A stretch of DNA of 64,000 nucleotides from Gautieria morchelliformis (taxonomy: Eukaryota > Basidiomycota > Agaricomycetes > Gomphales > Gomphaceae): contig WHVA01000459.1 in NCBI GenBank assembly GCA_015179125.1, positions 28,503-92,502 of the forward strand. The letters are read 5' to 3'. The position numbers and the translations under genes are program-made. The number at the start of each line of letters is the position of its first letter. Positions within the stretch are counted from its first letter, which is position 1. The notes beneath the pieces are model-generated. The model had not been told where the DNA came from. It made no database searches and saw only the letters and a list, made by a program, of their open reading frames with translations. Of this stretch, positions 34,343-45,207 are shown in pieces.

Positions 34343-35691
34343 GTTTCCCAGTGGAAACACTCATTGACACATGAATGTTGCATCTCCAGCTATCATAGTG
34401 ATTTGACTTCCCATATTGTACATGCAGTAATCCTCCAATAGTCTATCTTGGACACAGTCTGTCCTGTAGTGCATCTACCATAGCTAACAATACACACAAG
34501 GTCATCATAAATGGGTAACAGGGTTTGGTATGTAGAGTACAAACTATGCTCTCCTCTGACCCAGATTAGCTGCATGGCACTCATCATGATGGTGTGATCC
34601 ATGAGTTCATGTGTCGGCCTGTAGCAAAGTGAATTCTAATCATGTGTGTAGCTGGGTTGATGTAATTAAACTAAGGTCACTGTTGAACTCTGAGCATCTC
34701 TTGTAGACATATTGCTAACTACTCAACTACGCTGAGGTTGACATATCTGATGATGAGCCATATGCACTGAGCAAATCTTACAGCCATCAATATCTCCACA
34801 TCAACCAGCTAACACACGTCTGCAGGTGTGAGCCAATGAGGAGCAAGTCAACCCTTGGATCAATTCCAACAAGGACAAGATCATGTTGCAGGTCCCGGAG
34901 GGTGTGCAACCCACAACATTCTCCCACCATGATGTGATTGTGTCAGATGTGTCAGAGGCTGAGAAGCCTTGAGCACAAGGACATGGCATGCTATATACCA
35001 CCACCCATGAATCCGATGCTTTAGCAGCGGACTATGAGGAGGTTAATCAAAAAGGTCATGTGATGCAGCATATATAAGTATGTAATATATATTATAAGAG
35101 TATTAATAACAACATATAGGAATATATAGTAGTATTTATAAGGAGAATACATGTTAAGAAGATTTTGTATATATTTAAACATCTTGGATATATATATATA
35201 TATATGAGAGAGTATTAGACTACAAGATAGAGTAATAGATACTTGGACAGATACTTCTAACAGATATGAGTAGGAGTATTAGTATGAATAGTTATAATGA
35301 GAGAGTATTAGACTACAATATGAAGTAATAGTACTTGGATAGATATTTGCAATATATATGAGAAGGAGTATTAATATGAATAGGTATAATGATATAGTGT
35401 ATATTAAAAGTTGGTAGAAAAAATAAGAAGACACATAAAAATAAGAAGGGGTGTTCTCGTCGGTGGAGCCACCACTCGGGAGGGACAAAAGTAGGATTAT
35501 TTATATCCCAATAAAATTGCCATATACTTTCAGGGTCTTCTTTTCTATAATCTGAGAATAAAATGAGTGAAGCTACATGTAATAAAACATTGTGAGCATC
35601 TGTCTTAGTATGCCTGACAGTAATCGTGACCCCCTAATGGGATGTGTACAGTGCAGATGTAAGTAGCAATGGAATAAATTCATATTAAGCC
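34343..35691. other. Non-coding, AT-rich, with a 93-bp tandem duplication
   Basis: First 540 bp are the 3' flank shared with copies A and C. From 35040 on the sequence is very AT-rich with a TATATATATATA run near 35195. Two 93-bp units, 35206-35298 and 35299-35390, start GAGAGAGTATTAGACTACAA and are tandem copies. No gene seen. Confidence 0.6.
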
Positions 35692-35695
35692 ATTC

Positions 35696-36235
35696 ATGGA
35701 CAGGCACATGCACATTGACCTTGAGTGGTGGAAGGACATGCTCCACACCCCAAACCTCTCCTGCTCACTGCTCCCGTGCGCCACCATAGACATCGACCTC
35801 TGGGTCAATGCATTGATGTCCTGGGGTGTGGGCCTCACAGTTGGTGATGGCTGGGCCACCTGGTGTCTCACCCCATGCTGAAACAGGGATGGGCAAGACA
35901 TCGGTTGGGCAGAGACGGTAGCTGTTGTGATCGCTGCCCTCTGGATCCATGTGCAAGGCATTACTGACTCACATCTACACGTGAACAGTGACAACACAGG
36001 TGTCATATTTGCCCTGGTGAAAGGTCACTCCCATAACCCACAGTGCAACACCTCTATCCGCCGCATCTTCATCCTCCTCACCCCAACCAATGTCACTATC
36101 AACATGAGATGTGTTCCGTCTGTGGAGAACAGGGCAGACCTCATCTCTTGTGATGAGATGGGTCCACCTGACATGCGTCTCCAAGTCCCATTTACCCTTC
36201 CCAGGGAACTCACACCCTACCTTGCCCATGCTTAG
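35696..36235 (+). pseudogene. DIRS-like retroelement fragment: RNase H region
   Basis: Two open pieces (35696-35881 and 35927-36235) in different frames give LEWWKDMLHTPN, LWVNALMSWGVGL, VIAALWIHVQGI, HLHVNSDNTGVIFALVKGHS and CVPSVENRADLIS. This order (W-x-D-L, then DA-S-WG-G, E/A-A-L, SDN-GV, N-ADxxSR) is the RNase H part of DIRS-type reverse transcriptase proteins common in mushroom genomes. A stop and frame change around 35881 and a Cys where Arg is usual after LIS show decay. Reverse transcriptase and recombinase parts are not present here. Confidence 0.55.
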
Positions 36236-36775
36236 GAGACAAGAGATCTCGGCTGCACACTGTGCCAACCAATCATGGTCAGGAGGGGGGATGACTGACA
36301 ACACTCCCTTACTGCAACCTGCCTGCTGAGGCAAGCCACAAGTGTCGTGTGACCCCAACAATTTTCTTGCATCATCCCAATTCTGCCCCCACATTCTTGC
36401 TGCTGATCAGGCCACATCATGGCGAACTCCTTACTCTATCAAATGAAGTTTAATTTCTCACTCTTTTTTCCCACCTGAATGCATGAAATAGAGAGAAAAC
36501 TTCTCACTCTCTTACCATCACCATTGACAAGAGTGTGTAGGCACACATCCAAATACATCTTGTAATATGTAGTATAGACATCTCTCGGGCTCTCACAGCT
36601 TTGTTTCATCGCCGCCTCTCAGATGTCAAATACCGCAGTGAACAGTGGGGAAAAGAGCCATGTCACCCCTGCTGCCAAACTGGTGGCAACCACATTGAAC
36701 CTCGCTCAGGCCAAACTCGGCAATCAGGGGTGAATCCTCCCAACTGAACCAGCAACCAGACAGTCGCATTCTGTA

Positions 36776-37483
36776 GTGCCACCTGCCACAAAGGGAAGGT
36801 CAGGCAGGCCCGGAATGTGGGTCAAGACAGCCATGCCTGAACCCCTCTCCCGCGACGAGATAGTGGCACTCCCGGGCCAGGAAATCATCGATGCTGCAGG
36901 AGGTAAGCAATACCTCAAACAGACACTACTAACAGTTCCCAGTGAGCCCTGGACTATCGAGGCCCTATCAACCGCCCTGCCCCAAGTCACACAACTGCCC
37001 AATGTCCCCCTCCAAGTCAACAATGCTCTGAGATCAGTTGCCCTTGTCCTTATGCACCTTGATACAGACATGAAATGTGAGAAGATTGTGACCGTAATTG
37101 ATACCCACATAGCTGATTGGACTGTGACCCTGCTGGCCATGGTGCGGGACACTACCGCCCACATTGTCGCTGAGACAGTGGCAGCCCTCTCAAAGTCCAT
37201 TGCAGAGGTAACCACAACTGCCGTTCGGGAAATAGCTGCTGCCGCAGACTCAGTAACATCCACGACTACCAGCCTGATGGAAACCACCTCAACATACAAA
37301 GATGCGCTGCACAAAATGGCGTCCCTCCCCCCTCCCATTGCGAGAGCACCTCCCCATCCCACCATCCTTGATGCCTGGGTTCAGGCAAGGGAAGAGATCA
37401 AAGGTAGGCAGGTTCTGGTAGATGCAGTGATGCCAGGCGGCTGGCTTCTGGATGGGATGGACAACACTATAAGAGTTATATAA
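36776..37483 (+). CDS. Gag-like protein of a retroelement, 235 residues
   Basis: One uninterrupted frame: MPPATKGRSGRPGMWV, then LSRDEIVALPGQEIIDAAGG, a long Ala/Thr/Val-rich helical stretch (likely coiled coil, AETVAALSKSIAEVTTTAVR), a spacer YKDALHKMASLPP and the ending QAREEIKGRQVLVDAVMPGG. Proteins with this build (helical middle, Y-DAL, then A-AR-RQVL-D) precede reverse transcriptase frames in mushroom retroelements, which suits the DIRS-like RNase H piece just upstream. No zinc knuckle is seen. It may be a remnant of the same element. Confidence 0.45.
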   Translation: MPPATKGRSGRPGMWVKTAMPEPLSRDEIVALPGQEIIDAAGGKQYLKQTLLTVPSEPWTIEALSTALPQVTQLPNVPLQVNNALRSVALVLMHLDTDMKCEKIVTVIDTHIADWTVTLLAMVRDTTAHIVAETVAALSKSIAEVTTTAVREIAAAADSVTSTTTSLMETTSTYKDALHKMASLPPPIARAPPHPTILDAWVQAREEIKGRQVLVDAVMPGGWLLDGMDNTIRVI

Positions 37484-38480
37484 ACTATATGAGTATATCT
37501 CAGTATATGCTCAAGTGCAAGAGACTAAATATGGTTACCTATACGAGTATATCTACAGAAGTGTATGGATAAGTAAGGATGAATATAAGAAAGAGAATGA
37601 GTGTCTTACCTCAGTATGTGCTTGAATGCAAGATACTGAGGAAGAGGGACTTCTAGCTATCTACTTTATAGTCTAAAGAGAACAATGGTGGAATAAAACA
37701 ATAGACTGTGCATAAACTATCTATAGTGATGAACAATGGAGCCCTGAGACAACAATGGCACCCTAAGTGATTTGTCACATGGTGAGACATGGGGTGATGC
37801 GGTTTGCTCTCAGCTTATGTGTTCACTCCTACACTTCCCCTCAAACTGTAGTCAGCCCGAGTTCAACCGCGAAGTGCTTTACCTTCGCAGATGGCAATGC
37901 TTTGGTAAGCGTGTCTGTGACCATGTCATCGGTCGGGCAATAGGCCAATTGAATCACCCCCTTTTCGATGATCCAACGGATAAAATGGTACCATACATCA
38001 ATATGTTTCATTCGAGCGTGATATTGATGATCTTTGGCAAGCGTGATAGCAGACTGATTGTCGGAGAACATAGTGGTGGGGAACATTTTTTTGTTGAAGA
38101 GTTGTTCGATGAGTGACCGAAGCCATAAGGCTTCTTTTGCGGTGTGAGCAGCAGCTACGTACTCGCTCTCCGTCGTAGATAGGGATATAATGGACTGATG
38201 TTTTGTGCTCCAGGATATGGCTCCGCCATTGATGATAAACACATATCCGGAGACGGCATGTCTATCCTCAGCGGTGCTGCGGTCTGCATCGGCATATCCT
38301 ATCATCTATGCCTGGGGCTGCCCGTAAGTCAGCCATAGCTCTTTTGTACCCTTCAAATAGCTGAAAACCCTCTTGACGGCGTTCCAATGTGTAGGTCCAA
38401 ACTTAGTCGAGTATTTTGGGAGGAGCAACGGTTGTCCGATCTTTCAACCGGTGGGCTGCATCATGGCTCTTGACTTGTTG
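37484..38480 (-). mobile_element. Copia-type retrotransposon remnant: 3' end of pol and LTR
   Basis: On the minus strand, 38305-37841 reads GYADADRSTAEDRHAVSGYV, WSTKHQSIISLSTTESEYVA, LFSDNQSA-type TMFSDNQSAITLA, HIDVWYHFIR and DMVTDTLTKALPSAKV: the RNase H domain of Copia. Upstream up to 38480 is HWNAVKRVFSYLKGTKE, interrupted by a stop just before GYADAD. After the stop comes a purine-rich tract (GAGGGGAAG, about 37840) and then TGTAGGAGTG, the likely start of an LTR that runs down to about 37480. The 5' part of the element is missing. Confidence 0.65.
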
Positions 38481-38935
38481 TGACGTCCGGTCGATGCTGA
38501 GCCTTCATCATTGCTGATGGGTGATCTGGCTCCACACTTGCCCTTGTCATGAGGCAGGAGTGAGCAGGATGGGGATAGTGACTTGTCCCCGTCCTGTTCT
38601 TCCACTTCGTCCACGCTCAGAGACATGTGGTAGATGGTGTCCGCATCCTCTGGTCCTAGGATGGGTGCAGCCAGGTCTATGACTTTGCTGTCTTCTACTG
38701 CCTTGGGCCCTGAGCCCAATGTAGCATCAGGCTCAGCCATGGTGCCACTAGGCTGCACTGGGGTTTTGTTCGCGAACTTCTTGATCGCGTCGTTTGACTG
38801 AGCGGGTACATCGCAGGCACACAGCCGATTGTAGTATGTTGTACCACATTCATTTTCTGACAATTTTCCAATCGTAAGCACAGCGATCTTGTTTAAGATG
38901 CTGCAGGAACCACTCTTCAACTGTTTGCTGGGCAA
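38444..38935 (-). other. Open frame of unknown function next to the Copia remnant
   Basis: 163 residues, MPSKQLKSGSCSILNKIAVL..., Ser/Asp-rich in the second half, running into the Copia remnant. It is not a Copia domain that I recognise and may be a chance or hybrid frame at the broken end of the element. Confidence 0.2.
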
Positions 38936-39866
38936 ACAGCTGTTGGAAGTTCAAAAAAGTGTAAGAGATGTGGCTTAGAACTTGTGGTATCACAAGGAAG
39001 TAGAACTTGACCAAACAGTGGTGATTCTAATACGACGTAGTGACTGTTACAAGTAAAGTAAAGATTGTAAAGAATAAGAGTGTCTAGGAGTGATGTTGAC
39101 TAGAAGTATGATTCAGACTTCAAAGTGAAGTTGGATCAAGTGTATGGTTTGTTTTGATGGAAATAGATTGCGTAGGATTTATGCGCAGTGATACAAATGT
39201 AGCGTAGGCAAATGTATCTCGAAGTGAAAACTTATATGTGTAACGGTTGAGTTCGATTGACTGGTGAGTACAATACATAGCGCCACTATTTATCTGTCGT
39301 GTGGAATGAACTATGATATAAAGGGAATGGGTACATAGGTGAACATGTGTGTGTGGCTCGGGGGTCGGTGCGCTGGGTGCTGCGGTGGGTACGTGTTATG
39401 CCGATTGGAAAGGAGTGTGGTTTGATTAAAAGCATCAGATGTGAAATGATTGGAAAGGGGTGTGTGTGTGATTAAAGACATCAGAACTTAGGTATATTTT
39501 TTCGAAAGAAAATGGAGAATGAAAGAAGAAGGAAGGGAAGGATATGCGTGATGGGCTAGCCATCGAGTTGCTCCACGGATCGACGTGTTTCAGGATCGGG
39601 CTCTGTCTCGGTTCAGGGGTGGATCTGCAGATTGCCGAGTCAGCTGCATGTCTGCAGGTTGATGGGATGTTGTGGTGGGTCATGTGTGTGTGTATGTGAT
39701 TGAGGGAGAAGCTAAGGATTAGTGGCATGGACGTGTTGCAGGTAGAAAGGGTTTGATGAAGTGAAGTGACACTCCCCCTCAAACCCGACGCATCCTAGCA
39801 TCTCCAGGATGTGGAGGTGTTTGCGTGGTGATAGTGGCTTCGTTAGGACATCGGCAGGGTTCTCGA
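38936..39866 (-). mobile_element. Second Copia remnant: end of RNase H, polypurine tract and probable LTR
   Basis: At 39866-39775 the minus strand reads [31 protein letters not shown]: the conserved end of Copia pol. It is followed by the tract GAGGGGGAG and TGTCACTTCACTTC, a typical LTR start. The LTR-like region, with CA-rich runs, probably extends to about 39000. The pol piece is cut exactly where WD40 copy C begins, so this junction truncates that gene. The far LTR boundary is not certain. Confidence 0.55.
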
Positions 39867-41182
39867 CACGCGCATCGTCTCCGGGTCTTATGACAAGACG
39901 ATCCGTGTGTGGAATGCAGAGACCGGGGAGGTCGCTTCAGCACCATTCGAAGGCCACACCCACTTGGTTATGTCAGTGGCGTTCTCGCACGGTGGCAAGC
40001 GCATCGTCTCAGGCTCTGAAGACAAGATGATCTGTGTGTGGAATGCAGACATCGAGGAGCTCATTTCAGCACCATTCCAAGGTGACACCTCCTTGGTCAG
40101 GACGGTGATGGTCGCACGTGAAGGCCACAGCTCTCCTTGGTCAGGCCGGTGGCGTTCTCGCATGACGGCAAGCGGATCGTCTCTGGGTCTCATGACGACA
40201 CGGTCCATGTGTGGAATGTAGACACTGGAGAGCTCAGTTTGGCACCATTCGAAGGTCACACCTCCTGGGTTACGTTGGTGGCGTTCTTGCATGATGACAA
40301 GCGCATTGTCTCCGGGTCTCATGACAAGACGATCCGTGTGTGGAATGCAGAGGTCGGGGAGCTTGTTTCAGGACCATTCGAAGGCCACACCGGCGATGTC
40401 ACGTCGGTGGCGTTCTCGCAGGATGGCAAGCGCATCGTCTCCGGGTCTGCAGACAAGATGATCCGTGTGTGGAATGCAGAGACCGGGGAGCTCGTTTCAG
40501 CACCATTTGAAGGCCACACCGACTGGGTCATGTCGGTGGTGTTCTCACAGGATGGCAAGCGCATTGTCTCCGGGTCTGATGACAAGACGATCCATGTGTG
40601 GAATGCAGGCACCGGGGAGCTAATTTCACCACCATTCGAAGGCCACACCTCCTGGGTCAGCTCAGTGGCGTTCTCGCATGACGGCAAGTGCATCGTCCCC
40701 GGGTCTGGAGACCAAACGATTCGTGTGTGGAATGCAGACACCGGGGAGCTCATTTCAACAGCATTTGAAGGCCACACCGGCGAGGTCATGTCGGTGGCGT
40801 TCTCACACGACGGCAAGCGCATTGTCTCCGGGTCTGAAGACAAGACGATCCGTGTGTGGAATGCAGACACCAGGGAGGTCATTTCAGCACCATTCGCAGG
40901 TCAGGCACCTAGTCAGTAGCTGTTGCCTTAATTTGTCGGAACATGATGAAACCTGCTAATATCCTTTGCACAGCTACAGGGCCTTTTCGACATGACTCAC
41001 GGCTAGAAAATGGCTGGATACTCAACTCGCCCTCAGAGCTTTTATTCTGGGTTCCACCCTGGTCTCAGGTAGGTTTGTGGCGGCCTGCAAATACTGCTGT
41101 TATCACAAAGGGGTCCACAAAGCTTGATCTCAGCCGGTTTGAGCATGGGACTTTGTGGACACAATGCAGAGGGGCAGCCTGA
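39867..41182 (+). pseudogene. WD40 and C-terminal part of a third NACHT-WD40 gene (copy C), 5' truncated
   Basis: Begins inside a WD40 unit ([18 protein letters not shown]) directly at the Copia remnant. Nine units or parts of units can be read; the second and third are separated by an extended segment ([18 protein letters not shown]) like the one in unit eight of array A, and a missing base near 40136 shifts the frame there. The last six units run in frame to 40919, then the same 3' intron and C-terminal module as in the other copies (ENGWILNSPSELLFWVPPWS) end at 41182. No C2, NACHT or linker parts are present. Confidence 0.8.
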
Positions 41183-42053
41183 GTTTCCCAGGGCACTCAT
41201 TGAACTCATTGACACACAGAGATTGGATCTCTTGCTATCATAGTGATTTGACTTCCTATATTGTACACCCAATAGCCCTGTACTTGTCTGTCTTGAATAC
41301 AGCTAACAGTTTGTCCTCTAGCACATCTACTGTGTAATCTCACAATTCACACAAGTTCATCATAATGGGTGGCAGGGCTTATTATGTGGAATACAGTCTA
41401 TGCTCTCTTCTGACCCAGATTAGCTGCACAGTGGCACTAGCAGCATGGTGCTCTTTCTAATCATGCAGTGTCAGGTCAAAAGTAAGGTCAACATTCAACT
41501 CCAAGCATCTCTTGTAGACATATCGCTAACTACTCAACAATGCTTACATGATGATGAGCTATGCGCACTGAGCAATTCTTACAGCCATCAATATCTGCAT
41601 ACGAGCCACCTAACACATGTCTGCCAGTGTGAGCCAACAAGGAGCAAGTCAACCCTTGTACCAATTCCACCAAGGACAAGATCATCAGCAAGCAGAAGGG
41701 TTGCCGTGACGCCAAGTCCCATTAAAATATTTTCACGTCCACCTACCTTGCCAACTCCGTGACAGATTCCTGAACCCCCACTGCAGTTTATACCATTACT
41801 GTGATGTAGTTGGCTGAGCTCTGACTAGATCACCTCAACCTCTATGCTGGACCCACTCATTACCATTGTGGCCACCTGAACTTTGACCCACCTTTCGCTT
41901 GATGAGTTCATGTCTTCAGCCTAGACATGTGTAATCACAGCGGCACAGACCTTGATGTACCTTGCTATAAATAGGCACAAAATGATGCACTACTCTTGCA
42001 CCTCTTTTTTGTAATCTCAAGGGGTCTAGAGAACAGCAGATGATGAGAATCAT
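41183..42053 (+). repeat. 3' flank of copy C, shared with copy A
   Basis: Follows 18320-19177 closely to GATGATGAGAATCATTG (42036-42052). After that, copy C continues into AGAGAATTACATTGGGCTTA, a repeat also seen near 22138. No coding exon. Confidence 0.7.
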
Positions 42054-42114
42054 TGAGAGAATTACATTGGGCTTACAGCTGTTCCGGGTAGATAAGGCGG
42101 AGTCTAAATTTTGA

Positions 42115-42182
42115 GGAATGCTGTGGCTGGGGGATTTCAACAGCGGGTGGTGTCTGTTGAAATCCCCCAGCCACAGCATTCC
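42115..42182. repeat. Perfect hairpin, 29-bp arms and 10-nt loop, in LINE endonuclease sequence
   Basis: Arm 42115-42143 starts GGAATGCTGTGGCTGGGGGA; the loop is CGGGTGGTGT; arm 42154-42182 is its exact reverse complement. The right half, read on the minus strand, codes for MLWLGDFNRHHP, the GDFN motif of a LINE endonuclease; the left half is an inverted piece of the same motif. Confidence 0.9.
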
Positions 42183-43381
42183 CTCTGCTTCCCGAAAGCG
42201 ATCGGCCTGTATGCACCTGGGGCCGTGTAATCTGCTTTCCCTGGTTTTCGCAGGACTTTTGTGATGGAGTCCCTCCATACGGCTGGGTACACTTCGAGGT
42301 CGAATGTTGCTCGGAAGAGGGGGCCTATGTAGGGTAAGAGCACGTTAATACACTGCTTTATAAGTTCATTTGGGATACCGTTTTCCCCTGGCGCTTTGAA
42401 CCTATTGAGCTTGTCTACTGCTCTCCGTATCTGTCCATCAGTTACCAGCTGATACTTGAATGCCGGCGTCGGGTACTCGTAATCTGTCGGGATCTGCTCT
42501 GGCGCTTCACTTGTTCTGGGGAAAAATGTGTCGAAGAGCATGTTTGTCTTCTGTTCGTTCGTTTCTGCCACCTCTCTCGTGCCGTTCCTCCTTTGTGCTA
42601 CCATCGTCGGCGCCCTCGCCAGCCTCCCATCTGATGTGCCTGCTGAGGCGTACCTGTGTGCCGTCCACACCGTTTTCTGGTCTATGTTCGCGAGGAAATC
42701 GGCCCAATGTTCCTTCTTCGATTCGTCTATTGCCTCGGCGTAGCTGTTTCTGGCTCGTCTGTGCTCTTCGTGTGAGGGGTGTGTTGGGTCGTTCCTTGCT
42801 GCGTAGGCCCTTCTCCCCAGTCACCTCGTTTCCTTCCTCTTCTGTGTCAGCTGCAGCGACCACCAGCGCTTTACGTATGGCGAAGGTTTGCTCCTCGGTA
42901 TCAGTTCCTCTGTGGTGTCCTGGATCGCTGTGAAGAGCGCTTCTAGGCGAAGGTGAAACTGCGTCTGGTTTGTCAGGATGGGATCTTCTATAAGTTGCTC
43001 TAGTCTTGTTTCCAGCGCTTTGTTGTACGCTTTCCAGTCCACCTGCCTGTAATTGTGCTTCGGGCTGTGTGTGTTGGCTTCGACTGTAAGATCTATTCTG
43101 GTGTCTATGGGATAATGATCGCTTTTTGGCAGATGTTCTTCTGGTACTGTTGTGCAAGTGATTAGCCTCTCTATCAACTGATTTGATGCAAACACGTTAT
43201 CTGTTCTGGTATGGTTCCCCGTGGCCATCGCTTTGAGTGTCGGTATACCCTTGGGTAATGCCATATGCATGTCGTGTTCCGCCATGGCATCCAAGAGTAC
43301 CTGTGCCTCGTCGAGGTTGGCCCTGGTGAACAGATGCGAATTGCAGAGCTTGTCCCACACCAGCTGTTCAGAAAGAAACAT
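42183..43381 (-). mobile_element. Non-LTR retrotransposon (LINE) fragment: endonuclease end and start of reverse transcriptase
   Basis: From 43381 downward on the minus strand: LLDAMAEHDMHMALPKGIPT, TGNHTRTDNVFAS and KSDHYPIDT, the C-terminal motifs of an APE-type endonuclease; then a linker NYRQVDWKAYNKALETRLEQ and KRWWSLQLTQKRKET; after a frameshift near 42825, SYAEAIDESKKEHWADFLAN and the start of the reverse transcriptase, VDKLNRFKAPGENGIPNELI and LRKPGKADYTAPGAYRPIA. Right after PIA (about 42205) the sequence jumps to RFREAEGMLWLGDFNRHHP, an endonuclease piece that belongs upstream, and then into the hairpin. The element is therefore a truncated, rearranged copy. Confidence 0.7.
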
Positions 43382-45200
43382 GTATATCTCTATAACTAGT
43401 TGATAATAAGACCTTATATTTTGTAAGAACTATATATGATATAGTATCTACCATTCAGTACAAAATATATCACTTATTATAAAGATTCTAATATTCGAAA
43501 AAATAGGCTTATATGCACCATTATGATACCAGTATAGTATAAGCAGAGGATGTAGCATTCTCACACTAGAGTAATATACATGTATAAATGTTTGAAAACT
43601 AATGGAATTGTATACTGAATGGTTTAGGGAAGGGGGAGGGCTGCATACTAATTGAGCACCTTTCTGTCATGACACATTTATTCCTCATACTCAGGTGCTC
43701 TGTCCTGCCATTTCTCACCCCATTTTCGTGTTCGTTCCGATCGCCAATGTCATGATTTGGCAACTGACGCTCGCTGATTCGCGCCAATTACCATCGCCAC
43801 GCCGCTAAACGCATGACCGACGGCTTTGGACTAACTTGGCAGTCATCACTGGGTCTACCACCTCCTCTGCTCGACCCTCTTCTGATGGTGTTCTGATAGT
43901 TGGATTGTCATGACCTGTGTATTTCCTGCACCTTGGTTTCCCCATTTCCCCTTTCGCTACTCCTCCTCAGTGTTCGCTCAGCTTCGCCCTCCACCTCAAC
44001 CTCTCCTCCCCTATGTCACCTCTGTTCGCCCTCCCTTGCATTTCGCTGAATGGCTATTCACTGCTCGCATCGTTCGCCAGCAGGCACACCATCAAATACG
44101 ATCGATATCATTCACCCGGCATGATGGTTCATCATTAACCCCATCGTCTTCTTAAATCCAACCCCATTGGGCATTCGTATGGTCAAAATGTGTTCGCAGG
44201 GCATCTCTTCCATAGGTCGTGCGGAATCAACCTAGTAGACCAAGAGTCCGTGCAGGGTAGCATGTATGCGGGTCCCAAGACATGGTTTTGTCCATAACCT
44301 TCGCCACCTTTACTCTCCGTCGTTTCATGTTCTCCCTCTTCTCACATTCTATTGTATGTTTATTTCATCTATGTTGTATCATGACTGCGCACCCCTATCC
44401 AACCCTGACTCGTGACGGCCTCTTTCCTATTCGCTGATACCTTACGAGCATTCGATATAAGTAGTTTACATTCGCATGTATATTCCCCAGTTCAATTATC
44501 ATACGTCGTTCATCTTGTGCAGCTTTGACCTCGCCGTGGTCATCGTCTTAAGCCTTCTCTTGGAGATTCCCATCTTCGACTAGCAAAGGACTTAGGCATC
44601 ACTGGTGAGTTCTCATACTTCATCTTCGTTACCTTAGCCTTCGAACCATTTTCTGTGCTGTTGGCGAAGGGATTGTCGAGACTTAGACAGCCCTTCTGTG
44701 AGACCTTGCACGTTACATCGTCAAGAGTCACGGGCTATTTCGCTACGACTGTAGATAGGGTGAGCACCGTTTAGGCAAACCCTCTTACCTTGTGAACATT
44801 CATTGGTTCACCTATTCGCCGAACGGCATACTTATTCGCACAAGTTATTCGGGCATTCGCTGTGTTCACTAATACACGATATTAACGCCTGAAAACCAAT
44901 CTTGACACTTTCCAGCCTTTTAGCTTTCAACAAGGCCATAAATGCTGATTGTAACCATCTAAACTATGGTATATAATGTATATTTGCAATAAATACATGT
45001 AGTATATTTTTTCAGGCTTACCTTGACTTCATAACCCTGCTGGCAGCAATGCGGCACTTGTGACATCACACAATGTAGTGCGATTAGGTCACATGACTGC
45101 ACGAAGCCTCGTGCTGCAACCTGGCCTTGCGTGGCCTTCCTCTTACTTCTCGTTTTCCCCACCCATTGTTTCTCTGCTCAGCTTTTATCAGAGCGCTTTT
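43382..45200. other. Long interval with no supported gene
   Basis: 43390-43600 is AT-rich. 43640-44900 is pyrimidine-rich on the plus strand and resembles LTR or untranslated DNA, but I could not find matching ends. No domain is seen in any frame. Some short frames exist and I leave them out. Confidence 0.35.
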
Positions 45201-45207
45201 TTCTGTC

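Larger units (their letters stand above)
27791..34882 (+). repeat. Segmental duplication copy B
   Basis: Contains the ISA2 pseudogene, a private insertion with a nucleobase-permease fragment, the second C2-NACHT-WD40 gene and its 3' flank. The right end is where B stops following A, after CAAGGACAAGATCAT near 34882. Confidence 0.8.

Noticed and set aside
42460-42933. Plus-strand frame of 157 codons, Ser/Arg/Cys-rich
   Set aside because: Antisense shadow of the LINE endonuclease-reverse transcriptase linker.
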